A stretch of DNA of 64,000 nt, taken from positions 62,001 to 126,000 of the forward strand of contig NZ_JASCQG010000002.1 of assembly GCF_030005555.1 (NCBI RefSeq). The letters run 5' to 3'. How positions within the stretch are numbered: position 1 is the first letter of the stretch; each line of letters starts with the position of its first letter. Shown here in pieces: positions 1-8,498 of this stretch. The stretch comes from Empedobacter sedimenti. GTDB taxonomy: Bacteria; Bacteroidota; Bacteroidia; Flavobacteriales; Weeksellaceae. Below the pieces are notes generated by a model. That model was not told the DNA's origin, did not search any database, and was given only the letters and a program-made list of their open reading frames with translations. A program made the translations under genes and the position numbers.

Positions 1-50
1 TCACTTATCGAAAATATTTTTCAATTAATTAGTCAAATTGCTTTAATCAA

Positions 51-1493
51 ATGAAAAATAATTTATTTCCGATATTTTTAAAAACAGAACATTTGCGCTT
101 CCTGATTGTTGGCGGAGGAAATGTTGGATTAGAAAAGGTTTCGACACTAATCAAACAAAATCCTTCGGTTAATTTGAAAGTTGTAGCAAAAGAATTTACA
201 CAAGAATTGAAAGATATTTTTTTGAAGTATCCATCAATTAAACACGAAACTCATGCATTCGAGACAAGTGATTTGGAAGATGTGGATTTGGTGATTGTTG
301 CGACTGACAACAAAGAGACTTCGCAGGAAGTGAAACAAAAAGCAAATGCAAAAGGAATTTTGGTAAATGCGGCTGATCAACCAGATTTGTGCGATTTTTA
401 TTTAGGCTCAATTGTGAATAAAGGACATCTTAAAATTGCGATTTCTACAAATGGACAATCTCCTGTAATGGCAAAACGTTTGAGAGAATATTTTTCTGAT
501 GTTATTCCAGATTCAATTGATGAAAACATTGAAAGTTTAAATAAAATAAGAAACAATCATAAGGGAGATTTTAGTCAAAAATTAAGCGATTTAAATGAAT
601 TAACCTCTTCATTCGAAGGGAAAAAATCGACAAAAAAATACAAACGTTTAGTAACAGAAATTACACTAATTTTCTTTGCATTGTTCTTGGGTTATGCGTT
701 GTCATCTTTTGTAAGTTTTTCGGAAGCGAAAGACTTTGTTGTTCATATTCCTAATGTTTTTTACATTATGTTGGCTGTTGGTTTTTTTGCGCAAATGGTC
801 GACGGAGCTGTTGGTTTGGGATATGGTGTAACGTGTTCTACAAGTATGATGTTGTTTGGTGTAAACTTGCCTTCGATAAGTGGAAGTATTCATACAGCCG
901 AAATGTTTTCGAGCGGGATTAGTGGTTTTTCACATTATAGATTTGGAAACGTAAACAAAAAATTACTACTAGCTTTGGCTATTCCTGGCGTTATTGGTGC
1001 AGTTTCAGGATCATTATTATTGGTTTATTTAGGAAATAAATATGAAACCATTACGTACGGAATCTTGGCTTCGTATACATTAATCATTGGAATTCGATTA
1101 ATCATTTTAGCATTCAGAAAAAAAATTGAACGCAAAAAAGTAAAACGAGTTGGATACTTAGGATTTGCTGGAGGATTTTTAGACGCTTTTGGTGGTGGAG
1201 GTTGGGGACCAGTTGTGACATCAACTTTATTAGCAAAAGGAAAAAAATCAAACTTAGTAGTGGGAACAGTTAGTTTAGCAGAGTTTTTCGTAACGCTTTC
1301 TGCATCCTTAACATTTTTTGCAGCTTTAGGTGTAAGTCACGGATTTATTATTGCAGGTTTAATTATTGGAGGAGCTTTAGCAGCGCCAATTGCAGCAAAA
1401 TTAGCAGGTAAAATTCCTCAAAAAGTTGCCATTTTGGCTGTAGCCTTTTTAGTAATCACATTTAGTGTTCGTATTCTTTTTAAAATTTTCTAA
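51..1493 (+). CDS. Siroheme synthase N-domain fused to TSUP (TauE/SafE) transporter
   Basis: The 480-residue protein has two parts. Residues 1-150 are a Rossmann domain of the precorrin-2 dehydrogenase/sirohydrochlorin ferrochelatase (CysG N-terminal) type, with the nucleotide motif LIVGGGNVGLEK near residue 18 and VNAADQPDLCDF near residue 105. After a linker, residues 205-480 are hydrophobic with about eight membrane segments and the glycine-rich GFFAQMVDGAVGLGYG block of the TauE/SafE sulfite/sulfonate exporter family. Siroheme is the cofactor of sulfite reductase and TSUP proteins move sulfur anions, so the fusion plausibly links siroheme formation to sulfite or sulfate handling; that link is inference. 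No other sulfur-assimilation gene is visible downstream, and the upstream side lies outside the window. A terminator hairpin follows the stop. Confidence 0.88.
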   Translation: MKNNLFPIFLKTEHLRFLIVGGGNVGLEKVSTLIKQNPSVNLKVVAKEFTQELKDIFLKYPSIKHETHAFETSDLEDVDLVIVATDNKETSQEVKQKANAKGILVNAADQPDLCDFYLGSIVNKGHLKIAISTNGQSPVMAKRLREYFSDVIPDSIDENIESLNKIRNNHKGDFSQKLSDLNELTSSFEGKKSTKKYKRLVTEITLIFFALFLGYALSSFVSFSEAKDFVVHIPNVFYIMLAVGFFAQMVDGAVGLGYGVTCSTSMMLFGVNLPSISGSIHTAEMFSSGISGFSHYRFGNVNKKLLLALAIPGVIGAVSGSLLLVYLGNKYETITYGILASYTLIIGIRLIILAFRKKIERKKVKRVGYLGFAGGFLDAFGGGGWGPVVTSTLLAKGKKSNLVVGTVSLAEFFVTLSASLTFFAALGVSHGFIIAGLIIGGALAAPIAAKLAGKIPQKVAILAVAFLVITFSVRILFKIF

Positions 1494-1517
1494 ATTTTAC
1501 ATATCATTTCTAACAAC

Positions 1518-1555
1518 AAAAACACTCTTCATCTTGTATGTAGGGTGTTTTTTCT
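1518..1555 (+). terminator. Terminator after siroheme/TSUP gene
   Basis: An 8-bp stem, AACACTCT pairing with AGGGTGTT (one G-T pair), is followed by a T-rich run. It lies 25 bases after the stop codon and just before the next gene. Confidence 0.7.
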
Positions 1556-1564
1556 TTAGCTTTA

Positions 1565-3271
1565 TTGAGTAAATACAATGATTTGAGAAAAATTTTATTT
1601 TTTGGTATTATACTTTTAATAGCTTCATGTCAACAATCTAAAAATAAAGAGATTGAACAAAATAATTTTGATGATAAAGCATATGATGTCGCATGGGATT
1701 TTTATGAGAAGCAAGAAGATGATAGTGCTTATTATTATTTTAATAAAGCTTATTCTGAATTTATTAAACAGAACAATAAACATCAAGCCGCAAAATGTTT
1801 GATAAATATGGCTTATATAAGTCATTATAAAGGAGATTGGTTTGGTAGTCAGGAATTAAATATAGAGGGAATTAAATTATTAAATCCTCAAATAAAAGGT
1901 GAAAAAGAAACTTTTTCCAGTGCTTGTACAAGTTTAGGTCAAACACAACATGAATTAGGAATTTATAAAGAAGCCATAAATTATTATAAAAAAGCAATAG
2001 AATATTCTACAGAAAAAGATGTTTATATTATCAATCAAAATAATATTGCAAATAGTTATCGTTATGATAAGCAGTATGATGAAGCGATAAAGATTTATCA
2101 AGAATTATTAAAAGATAAGAATACAATTGAAAATCCAAAAGAATATGCGCGAATTACTGATAATTTAGCATATACCAAATGGTTAAAAGACAATAAATCG
2201 AATGTTGTAAATGAATTAAATAAAGCGTTAAATATTCGATTAAAGGAAAATGATTTGTGGGGACAAAATGCAAGTTATGCGCATTTAACAGATTATTTTT
2301 CAAATTTGGATCATAAAAAAGCATTAGAGTATGCTTATAAAAGAAAAGAAATTGCTTTTGAAAATAAGAGTGTAGATGATAAATTAGAAGTTTACCAACA
2401 ACTTATTTTATTAGAAAATTCTACAAATGCAAAACAATATTTCGAAGACTACCAAAAGCTAAATGATAGTATTCAGTTAGAACGTAACAGAGCGAAAAAT
2501 CAATTTGCGCTGGTGCGTTATGATTCGGAGAAAAATCGTGCAGATTTTTTGAAAGCCGAAGCAGAAAACGAAAAGAAGAAAAATGATATTTTAAAACTTT
2601 ATATTCTAATCGGTTTATTGTGTTTTGGACTGATTGGTCTTTACGTTTGGTACAAACGTAGAAAGCAAAAACTTGAAGAACAAAAACGTTTAGAAGTTAA
2701 GAACACAGAACTTAAATATTCTAAAAAAGTACACGATAAAGTGGCAAACGGAATTTATCATGTGATGTCAGATATCGAGAATAAATCAGAGTTTAATCGT
2801 GATGAAATTTTAGATAAATTGGAAGCCGTTTATGAAATTTCGCGCGACATTTCTTATGATAGAATTGATGAAAATCAACAAGAAAATTTTGCAGAAAAAC
2901 TATCTCAATTATTAGGTTCTTATGATTCGGAAGAGGTTGAAATCTTTTTGATTGGAAACGAGAAAGAAATATGGGAGAACGTTGGTGCGATTTCTAAAAC
3001 AGAAGTTTTATTGGTGATGCAAGAGTTGTTGACAAACATGAAAAAACATAGCGAAGCTTCGCGAGTTATTCTAAATTTTAAACAAGAAAATCAACAAATT
3101 TTCATTAATTATTCTGACAACGGAATCGGAATTTCTGATCTGAAACCTAAAAATGGTTTGCAAAATACGGTTTCACGTATTTCCAATCTAAACGGAGATA
3201 TTATTTTTGAAACTGAAAATGTAAAAGGTTTAAAAATTAAGATCAATTTTCCTATTCAACAACCTAAATAA
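1565..3271 (+). CDS. TPR lipoprotein sensor histidine kinase
   Basis: This 568-residue sensor has a lipoprotein-like signal (lipobox IASC near residue 22), tetratricopeptide repeats over about 35-300, a transmembrane helix near 345-365, a short coiled coil, and a kinase core. The core has a His in the KVHDKVANG motif (His390) and an ATPase domain with N-box ELLTNMKKHS and G-box DNGIGIS. This is the HisKA_3-like architecture common in Bacteroidota, usually paired with a LuxR-type regulator, which is exactly the next gene, 5 bases away. The stimulus is unknown. The start is uncertain: the frame has no early ATG, and TTG at 1565 or TTG at 1583 (giving MRKILFFG) are both possible. The later one gives a more typical lipoprotein signal. 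Confidence 0.85.
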   Translation: MSKYNDLRKILFFGIILLIASCQQSKNKEIEQNNFDDKAYDVAWDFYEKQEDDSAYYYFNKAYSEFIKQNNKHQAAKCLINMAYISHYKGDWFGSQELNIEGIKLLNPQIKGEKETFSSACTSLGQTQHELGIYKEAINYYKKAIEYSTEKDVYIINQNNIANSYRYDKQYDEAIKIYQELLKDKNTIENPKEYARITDNLAYTKWLKDNKSNVVNELNKALNIRLKENDLWGQNASYAHLTDYFSNLDHKKALEYAYKRKEIAFENKSVDDKLEVYQQLILLENSTNAKQYFEDYQKLNDSIQLERNRAKNQFALVRYDSEKNRADFLKAEAENEKKKNDILKLYILIGLLCFGLIGLYVWYKRRKQKLEEQKRLEVKNTELKYSKKVHDKVANGIYHVMSDIENKSEFNRDEILDKLEAVYEISRDISYDRIDENQQENFAEKLSQLLGSYDSEEVEIFLIGNEKEIWENVGAISKTEVLLVMQELLTNMKKHSEASRVILNFKQENQQIFINYSDNGIGISDLKPKNGLQNTVSRISNLNGDIIFETENVKGLKIKINFPIQQPK

Positions 3272-3276
3272 AAAGT

Positions 3277-3942
3277 ATGTTTAAAAAAGTATTAATTGCA
3301 GAAGATTTTGAAAGTTTTAATATTTCGATTCAGAAGGTTTTAAAAGATTTACAAGTTGAGAATCCTGATTATGCTTTTTATTGTGATGATGCATTTTTGA
3401 AAGTAAAAAAAGCATTGAACGAGGATCAACCTTATGATTTATTGATTTCTGATTTGTCTTTTGAAGAAGATCACCGCGATCAAAATTTGAAAAGCGGACG
3501 AGATTTAATCGAAGCTGTAAAATCGATTCAGCCAAATTTGAAAGTGATTGTTTTTTCGGTAGAAAAGAAGGCAGATATGGTAGATAATCTTTTCAAAGAG
3601 TATCATATTGACGGCTTTGTTGCGAAAGGAAGAGAGGATTCGAAAGAGTTGAAAAAAGCGATACAAACTGTTTTTGCGGGCGGAATGCATTTGGAATTGG
3701 ATATGAAACGTAGTATCAAGCAAAAAAATACGTATGAAATTACTTCGTATGACGTTACGATAGTTTCGCTACTTTCGAATGGAATTTTGCTAAAAGATAT
3801 TCCAAGTCATTTAAAACAAAATAATGTCAGACCAGCCAGTCAAAGTAGTGTAGAAAAGCGATTGGGCTCATTAAAAGAGTCTTTACAAATTACAAGTAAT
3901 CATCAATTGGTTGCGTTTTTCAAAGATTTGGGAAGTATTTAA
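3277..3942 (+). CDS. Response regulator, REC plus LuxR-like HTH
   Basis: This 221-residue protein has an N-terminal receiver domain with acidic pair Glu9/Asp10, phospho-acceptor Asp59 in LLISDLSF and conserved Lys in FVAKG. The C-terminal helix-turn-helix over about 155-215 contains the QSSVEKRLGSLKE recognition segment. It starts 5 bases after the TPR histidine kinase and is very likely its cognate partner in one transcript. The receiver looks intact, so regulation by phosphorylation is expected. Target genes cannot be read from the sequence. The convergent LysR remnant ends 9 bases after its stop with no obvious terminator between. Confidence 0.88.
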   Translation: MFKKVLIAEDFESFNISIQKVLKDLQVENPDYAFYCDDAFLKVKKALNEDQPYDLLISDLSFEEDHRDQNLKSGRDLIEAVKSIQPNLKVIVFSVEKKADMVDNLFKEYHIDGFVAKGREDSKELKKAIQTVFAGGMHLELDMKRSIKQKNTYEITSYDVTIVSLLSNGILLKDIPSHLKQNNVRPASQSSVEKRLGSLKESLQITSNHQLVAFFKDLGSI

Positions 3943-3951
3943 CCCAAATCT

Positions 3952-4850
3952 TTACACCATTTTATTGACGAAAATTTGTTGTACTTGCTCAATTTCTTTT
4001 TCATAAATCGTGTTTTTTCGTGATCCAAAATAAAGTGTATTTTCCAACGGTTTCTCACCACGCCAAACCAATTGTATTTTACCAGAATTTAGCGCTTCTT
4101 GACATAAAAAATCAGGAACAATAGAGAATCCATTTCCATCACTCAAACAACGAATAATCGAACTAATATTTGGAACAATGTAATTAGGTTTAAAATCAGG
4201 ATGTTCATTAAAATTTTCCATCCAAAAATGTTTCAAATGCTCCATGTCTGCAGCTGTGCTATACCAGAGATTATTTTTTAATTCATTTTTTAAAGCTTGA
4301 TAATCTTTATTGTTTAAATCTTTTTGGACAGAAGTTAAATCTGTATTGTTTCCAGCAATCAAAACAATTCTTTCTTTTGAAAAAGGATGATAACAAAGGT
4401 TTTTGTGAGTACTTTTTTGTGGAGTTATAACCATATCTAATAAACCGTTATCCAAATCGTGATGCATTAGTTTATAATCTCCAAATTTGATAATTAAGTT
4501 GAAATCTAGATCTGAAACATGTTCTTCTAATGTATATTGAAAAGTCTCAAAACACATTCCGATACTGATTGTTGCACGATCTTTTTCTGCACGTTTATGA
4601 AAATGTTGCTCCGCAGATTCTAATTTCTGAATTGGTTCTAAAATAAAATTATATAGAATTTTTCCTTTTTCAGTCGGTACCATTTTTCGTGCTGATCGAT
4701 CAATAATTTGTATCCTGTATAGGCTTCCAATGAGTTGAGATGTAAGCTAACGCCTGGTTGTGAAATAAATAATTGTTGTGCTGCGGCAGATAATGTTCCC
4801 GTTTCGTATATTGCTTTAAACGTTCTGAACCATTCAAGATTTGATTGCAT
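3952..4850 (-). pseudogene. LysR-family regulator, split by a one-base frameshift
   Basis: Two overlapping frames together make one LysR protein. Bases 4850 to about 4705 encode the winged-helix N-terminus (WFRTFKAIYETGTLSAAAQQ, then LHLNSLEAYTGYKLL). Bases from about 4700 down to 3952 encode the rest in another frame, beginning DRSARKMVPTEKGK and running through the effector-binding domain. Adding one A to the + strand near 4702 (one T on the coding strand) restores YKLFDRSARKM, the usual LysR sequence, and gives 299 residues, the family norm. Both halves look conserved with no other damage, so this is either a very recent mutation or a sequencing error. The likely target is the nearby MdaB-like oxidoreductase, since LysR regulators often neighbour such genes. 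Confidence 0.85.
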
Positions 4851-4867
4851 AATTTCGATAGTTAATT

Positions 4868-5269
4868 TTAGTTATATGGTAAATCGTCCGGATTTACATT
4901 TATATAATCTGGTTGAGGTAATTTGGCAAGGCGATACGCTTTTATCGTTTTCAAATCCAATAAATTTGCTTTTACAACACGATGCATTCCGTCTATCAAT
5001 TTTCCATCAGGACAAAGGATTATCGGGTATGATAAATCTGCTTCATTCACCAATTTTATATGTTCTGTAATAGATTTACAGGTAGGAGAATCCCCTTCTT
5101 CGTTGTACCAATAGGTCTCTTCAAACTCTTTTATTTTGCTTAAATCAATGTTTTCGATCTTTAATTCCTTAGTTAGAGAAATTAGATTGTCTACATCCCA
5201 AGCATATAATTTATTATCAATTGTTCTAAAATGATATTGTTTTCTTATTGTATAATAATTATAATACAA
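4868..5269 (-). CDS. Small ParB/sulfiredoxin-fold protein
   Basis: The 133-residue protein has no signal peptide. Its C-terminal half holds a ParB N-terminal-like core: a strand SYPIILCPDGKLIDGMHR with the DGxHR motif (here IDGMHR, about residues 92-97), the nucleotide-binding signature of ParB, sulfiredoxin and related folds. There is no HTH or dimerisation domain, so it is not a chromosome-partitioning ParB. Stand-alone members of this size are annotated in many genomes without a known role. It lies 17 bases upstream of the LysR gene on the same strand, between the regulator and its presumed divergent target. The only start in frame is TTG at 5269; no ATG follows before the conserved part. 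Confidence 0.6.
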   Translation of the reverse strand: MYYNYYTIRKQYHFRTIDNKLYAWDVDNLISLTKELKIENIDLSKIKEFEETYWYNEEGDSPTCKSITEHIKLVNEADLSYPIILCPDGKLIDGMHRVVKANLLDLKTIKAYRLAKLPQPDYINVNPDDLPYN

Positions 5270-5341
5270 ATGTATAATTTAAATTATTTTAATAATAGAA
5301 AAACATGTCGGAATTTTGTCTCATCAAAAAAGAAAATTACA

Positions 5342-5956
5342 ATGAAAAATGTTTTTATAATAAATGGAGGTCTTAAATATGCGCATTCAGGCGGAAAGTT
5401 AAACCATTCTATTACAAATTGGTCGGAAGACGTTTTGAATGATTTAGGATTGAATATCCGTATAACGGACATTAACAACGAATTTGACCCAAAGAAAGAA
5501 GTAAAAAATTATAAATGGGCAGATTTGATTATTTATCATGTGCCAATTTGGTGGTTTCAAGTCCCTTTTCGTCTAAAATTCTATATTGATGATGTTTTTA
5601 CAGCCGGACACAACAATGGAATGTATGCAAGTGACGGACGTTCGCATAAAAATCCTGCAATTAATTACGGAAAAGGAGGATTGATGCATGGAAAGAAATA
5701 TATGGTAACAAGTTCTTGGAATGCTCCAGAAGAAGCTTTTACGTTAGAAGGAGAGTTTTTTGAGCAAAAATCTGTTGATCAAGGTGTTTTGTTTGGATTT
5801 CATAAAATGAATGAATTTACGGGAATGACAAGACTGAATAGTTTTCATTTTCATGATATCGAAAAAAATGCAACGCCAGAACGTATTCAAGCGTATGAAA
5901 CGGAATACAAATCATTCTTAAAAGCTGAGGTAGAGCAAGAACTAATAACGATTTAG
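5342..5956 (+). CDS. NAD(P)H-dependent flavin oxidoreductase, MdaB-like
   Basis: This 204-residue flavodoxin-fold quinone reductase resembles MdaB (modulator of drug activity B). Visible family features are the N-terminal strand KNVFIINGG, the WADLIIYHVPIWWFQVPF segment that packs on the flavin, and the later GKKYMVTSSWNAPEEAF block. Such enzymes reduce quinones by two electrons using NAD(P)H and FAD, giving oxidative-stress protection. The frame is open upstream, but ATG 5342 begins right at the conserved first strand. A LysR gene, now frameshifted, and a ParB-like gene lie divergently upstream. A bidirectional terminator follows the stop. Confidence 0.88.
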   Translation: MKNVFIINGGLKYAHSGGKLNHSITNWSEDVLNDLGLNIRITDINNEFDPKKEVKNYKWADLIIYHVPIWWFQVPFRLKFYIDDVFTAGHNNGMYASDGRSHKNPAINYGKGGLMHGKKYMVTSSWNAPEEAFTLEGEFFEQKSVDQGVLFGFHKMNEFTGMTRLNSFHFHDIEKNATPERIQAYETEYKSFLKAEVEQELITI

Positions 5957-5972
5957 AAGCTATTATAAAAAA

Positions 5973-6000
5973 TGAAACCCTCCATTTTAGGAGGGTTTTA
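5973..6000. terminator. Bidirectional terminator, mdaB-like / SCO1-like
   Basis: A perfect 9-bp stem (AAACCCTCC with GGAGGGTTT, loop of 6) lies between two convergent genes, with T-rich stretches on both sides. Confidence 0.85.
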
Positions 6001-6004
6001 AGTT

Positions 6005-6661
6005 TTATTCTGCAAGAAGTTTTTTGATATCTTCTTTTAAAAATTCTATTTCAGGATGATATTTTCCAGCTAAAGAAGGATCTTTACCTTCCGGATCTTT
6101 GTAGTTTAGCCCCGAATAAAACAACATCGGAACACCCATTTTATCATATCTACTTCTGATATTTCCTTGTTTATCAACCAAAGCAAGTTTTCCGCTATGA
6201 TTCAATCCTTCGGCAGTTGTCTCATCTTTTCCAACATAAATATTGAATTTGTCAGATAATTGCTCAATTGTTTCCCGGTCTGATGTTAGATGATGCCAAT
6301 TCGGCGATTTAACACCTATTTGTTTTGCGTATTCTAACAAACGCGTTGGTGTATCACGTTTTGGATCTATTGTAACTGAGATAAAACCAAGATTTGGATT
6401 GTTAATTTCATCTTCTATCGAACGCAAATTATTACTCATAACTGGACAAATTGTTGGACAACTTGTAAAGAAAAACTCTACAACGTAGACTTTTCCTAAC
6501 ATATCACGATTTGTAATCGTTTGATTATTTTGGTTTGTCATCGAAAATTCGGGAACTTTCATAACGGAGTATAATTCGTCTTTTGGTTTGTTTTTTAACC
6601 AAATAACCGTTCCAATAACACCCAAAATAATCACAATTACGGCTATTAATTGTTTATTCAT
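6005..6661 (-). CDS. SCO1/SenC family copper chaperone
   Basis: The 218-residue thioredoxin-fold protein is anchored by an N-terminal membrane helix (residues 4-22). The copper-binding CxxxC is Cys68/Cys72 in FFTSCPTICP, and the conserved distal His is His155 in LNHSGK, so the three copper ligands of SCO proteins are all present. SCO proteins deliver copper to, or reduce, the CuA site of cytochrome oxidase; some act in redox defence. The start overlaps the end of the YHS lipoprotein gene by 8 bases, so the two are translated from one message. Neighbours with cysteine-rich metal motifs support a copper or respiratory role. Confidence 0.92.
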   Translation of the reverse strand: MNKQLIAVIVIILGVIGTVIWLKNKPKDELYSVMKVPEFSMTNQNNQTITNRDMLGKVYVVEFFFTSCPTICPVMSNNLRSIEDEINNPNLGFISVTIDPKRDTPTRLLEYAKQIGVKSPNWHHLTSDRETIEQLSDKFNIYVGKDETTAEGLNHSGKLALVDKQGNIRSRYDKMGVPMLFYSGLNYKDPEGKDPSLAGKYHPEIEFLKEDIKKLLAE

Positions 6662-6950
6662 GAATATGTTTTTCTGGATTTTTTAGAAATTCCTCTTTAC
6701 ACATTGTCGAACAAAAACCATACGTTTTTCCGTTGTAAGTAGCTGTATCACTTAAATGATCCGCAGTTTTCATTCCACAAATAGGATCAAATTCATTTAC
6801 AACAGCAACATCCAATTTTGTAGCAGCTTTCATCTCTTCATGAGAAACATGTTTTACTTCAAAATTCTCTTGTTTTGGTTGTTCTTTGTCGCAAGAAAAT
6901 AAAGCAAATCCTAATAATGTTAATGCGAATATGTTTTTTAAGTTTTTCAT
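6654..6950 (-). CDS. YHS-domain lipoprotein
   Basis: The 98-residue protein has a lipoprotein signal with lipobox FSCD (Cys20) and a C-terminal YHS domain over about 55-95: DPICGMKT, TYNGKTYGFCS, MCKEEFLKNPEKH. YHS domains are small metal-binding modules found in copper transporters and heavy-metal proteins; cysteines 58, 80 and 84 are the likely ligands. It overlaps the SCO1-like gene by 8 bases in the same operon, which suggests periplasmic copper handling for oxidase assembly. The metal is inferred, not shown. Confidence 0.88.
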   Translation of the reverse strand: MKNLKNIFALTLLGFALFSCDKEQPKQENFEVKHVSHEEMKAATKLDVAVVNEFDPICGMKTADHLSDTATYNGKTYGFCSTMCKEEFLKNPEKHIHE

Positions 6951-7002
6951 TTTAAATTGTTTATTTATTTTTAATTAAATTAAAATTCGTCAATTCGAGT
7001 GA

Positions 7003-7050
7003 TTTTTAGAAATATTATTTCGATAAACTAAGTACAAGTATTTCTAAAAA
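7003..7050. promoter_or_regulatory. 12-bp inverted repeat upstream of YHS-SCO1 genes
   Basis: TTTTTAGAAATA at 7003-7014 is exactly reverse-complemented at 7039-7050, with 24 bases between. It sits in the 169-base gap between the small CNGxC protein gene and the YHS gene, both on the minus strand. No T-run follows on either side, so an operator or RNA hairpin is more likely than a terminator. Confidence 0.5.
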
Positions 7051-7119
7051 TTGTATCGAGAATTAAGATTAATTCTATTCGAATTGAAGGTTTTATTCAT
7101 CGAAATCTAGAAATAAAAA

Positions 7120-7485
7120 CTAAACAATTGGAGGATGAAAAATTGAAATTTTAATTTGATTTGTATTAGAAGCTAAATATGAATCAAACGTAACGGATGT
7201 TGTATCATCGATATTAGTTTGATTAGAAATGAATTGTTTTTTAGGAACAATTGCATCTAATATTTTTACTTGGTTTTTGACAAAACGATTCTCCTTTTGA
7301 TTTTTCTCTGTTTTGTTTACCTCTTTTTTCAAATAACAAAAACCGTTACAAAGAATTTCAGGTTCAGAGCGGTTTTCACAAAGCTCATCTACAATTTTTT
7401 CGTAATTTAGAGCATAATCAATCATTGGCATTAATGGTCGAAATGCAATTGTTAGTAAAACTGTTATGAAAAAAAAGAATCTCAA
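7120..7485 (-). CDS. Small secreted cysteine-motif protein (CNGxCYL family)
   Basis: This 121-residue protein has an N-terminal hydrophobic segment (MRFFFFITVLLTIAF) followed by RPLMPMIDYALNYE. Then come three cysteines, Cys36, Cys46 and Cys50, the last two in the motif CNGFCYL. The C-terminal part is polar. I recognise the pattern RPLxPxxDY...CNGxCYL as a recurring small Bacteroidota protein seen near metal or respiratory genes, but it has no assigned function known to me. It is co-oriented with and 169 bases upstream of the YHS-SCO1 pair, so a shared copper-related role is plausible inference. Confidence 0.7.
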   Translation of the reverse strand: MRFFFFITVLLTIAFRPLMPMIDYALNYEKIVDELCENRSEPEILCNGFCYLKKEVNKTEKNQKENRFVKNQVKILDAIVPKKQFISNQTNIDDTTSVTFDSYLASNTNQIKISIFHPPIV

Positions 7486-7635
7486 GAGATATAATTATTC
7501 TACAAAATTACTGAAATAGATTGATGTAGAGTATGATAAAGTTTATGATTTTGAATTGAAGTTTTATCAATAATTTCACTTTTATGTATCTGAAAAGGTT
7601 TATCTTCAAAAACGATTTACTATCTAAAATTATTT

Positions 7636-8487
7636 ATGAAAAATACGAAGATTTCAGATTTTACAACCGCAGAAGAACTGAGGAATTTTTTAGTTGAGCA
7701 TCAACATAAAAATCCATTATATAAAAATGTTTTAAAAAAGTTTGATTACGAAAACGAGTTATTCAAACTACAATCAGAGCTAGTGAATCTCCAAAATTGG
7801 ATTTCGACAGAAAAGAAAAAAGTTGCAATTATTTTTGAAGGAAGAGATGCATCAGGGAAAGGTGGTACAATTCGTCGTTTTCGCGAACACTTAAATCCGC
7901 GTTCTATGCGTGTTGTAGCTTTAAATAAACCAACTGAAGTGGAACAAAATCAGTGGTATTTTAATCGCTACATCAAAGAGTTACCAAATGCTGGCGAAAT
8001 TGTTTTTTTTGATAGGAGTTGGTATAACAGGGCTGTTGTAGAGCCGGTTATGGGATTTTGTACCGAGCAACAATATGAGCAGTTTATGGTACAAGTTTCT
8101 GAATTTGAACATATGTTATACGAATCTGGAACATATATTATTAAATTATGGTTCTCGGTTACAAAAGAAGAACAACAAGCACGTTTTGATTCGAGGCTGA
8201 ATAATCCATTAAAACAATGGAAATATAGTCCAGTTGATGCAAAAGGACAGGAACTTTGGGACGAATTTTCGCATTATATCAACCAAATGTTTACGAGAAC
8301 TCACAACTCTTTTGCTCCATGGATTATTGTAAATGCAAATGATAAAAATTGTGCGCGGTTAGAGTCAATACGATATGTTTTATCCTTGTTTAGTTATGAA
8401 GGAAAAGTTGATTCTGAAACAGATTTAATGGTAGATCCAAACATCATTCAACGTTATTATAGAATGGTAAAAGAAATAAATCATTAA
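7636..8487 (+). CDS. ppk2: Polyphosphate kinase 2, copy 1
   Basis: The 283-residue single-domain PPK2 has Walker A EGRDASGKGG (about residues 68-77) and Walker B EIVFFDRSWYNR with Asp126. The lid segment NPRSMRVVALNKPTEVEQ between them is typical. PPK2 enzymes transfer phosphate between inorganic polyphosphate and nucleotides; the EGRDxxGKGG form resembles the NDP-specific class I rather than class III, which is inference from motif only. It is the first of three tandem paralogues, with 11 bases to the next, and ATG at 7636 gives the usual length. The three copies clearly derive from duplication but have diverged, especially in their N-terminal 60 residues. Confidence 0.93.
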   Translation: MKNTKISDFTTAEELRNFLVEHQHKNPLYKNVLKKFDYENELFKLQSELVNLQNWISTEKKKVAIIFEGRDASGKGGTIRRFREHLNPRSMRVVALNKPTEVEQNQWYFNRYIKELPNAGEIVFFDRSWYNRAVVEPVMGFCTEQQYEQFMVQVSEFEHMLYESGTYIIKLWFSVTKEEQQARFDSRLNNPLKQWKYSPVDAKGQELWDEFSHYINQMFTRTHNSFAPWIIVNANDKNCARLESIRYVLSLFSYEGKVDSETDLMVDPNIIQRYYRMVKEINH

Positions 8488-8498
8488 TTTTAAGTAAC

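Noticed and set aside
4735-5070. 111-residue + strand frame opposite LysR/ParB-like genes
   Set aside because: It is a shadow of two real minus-strand genes.
5267-5274. TACATTTG box on the minus strand at the ParB-like start
   Set aside because: It would put the transcript start downstream of the only usable start codon, and no partner TTTG element exists.
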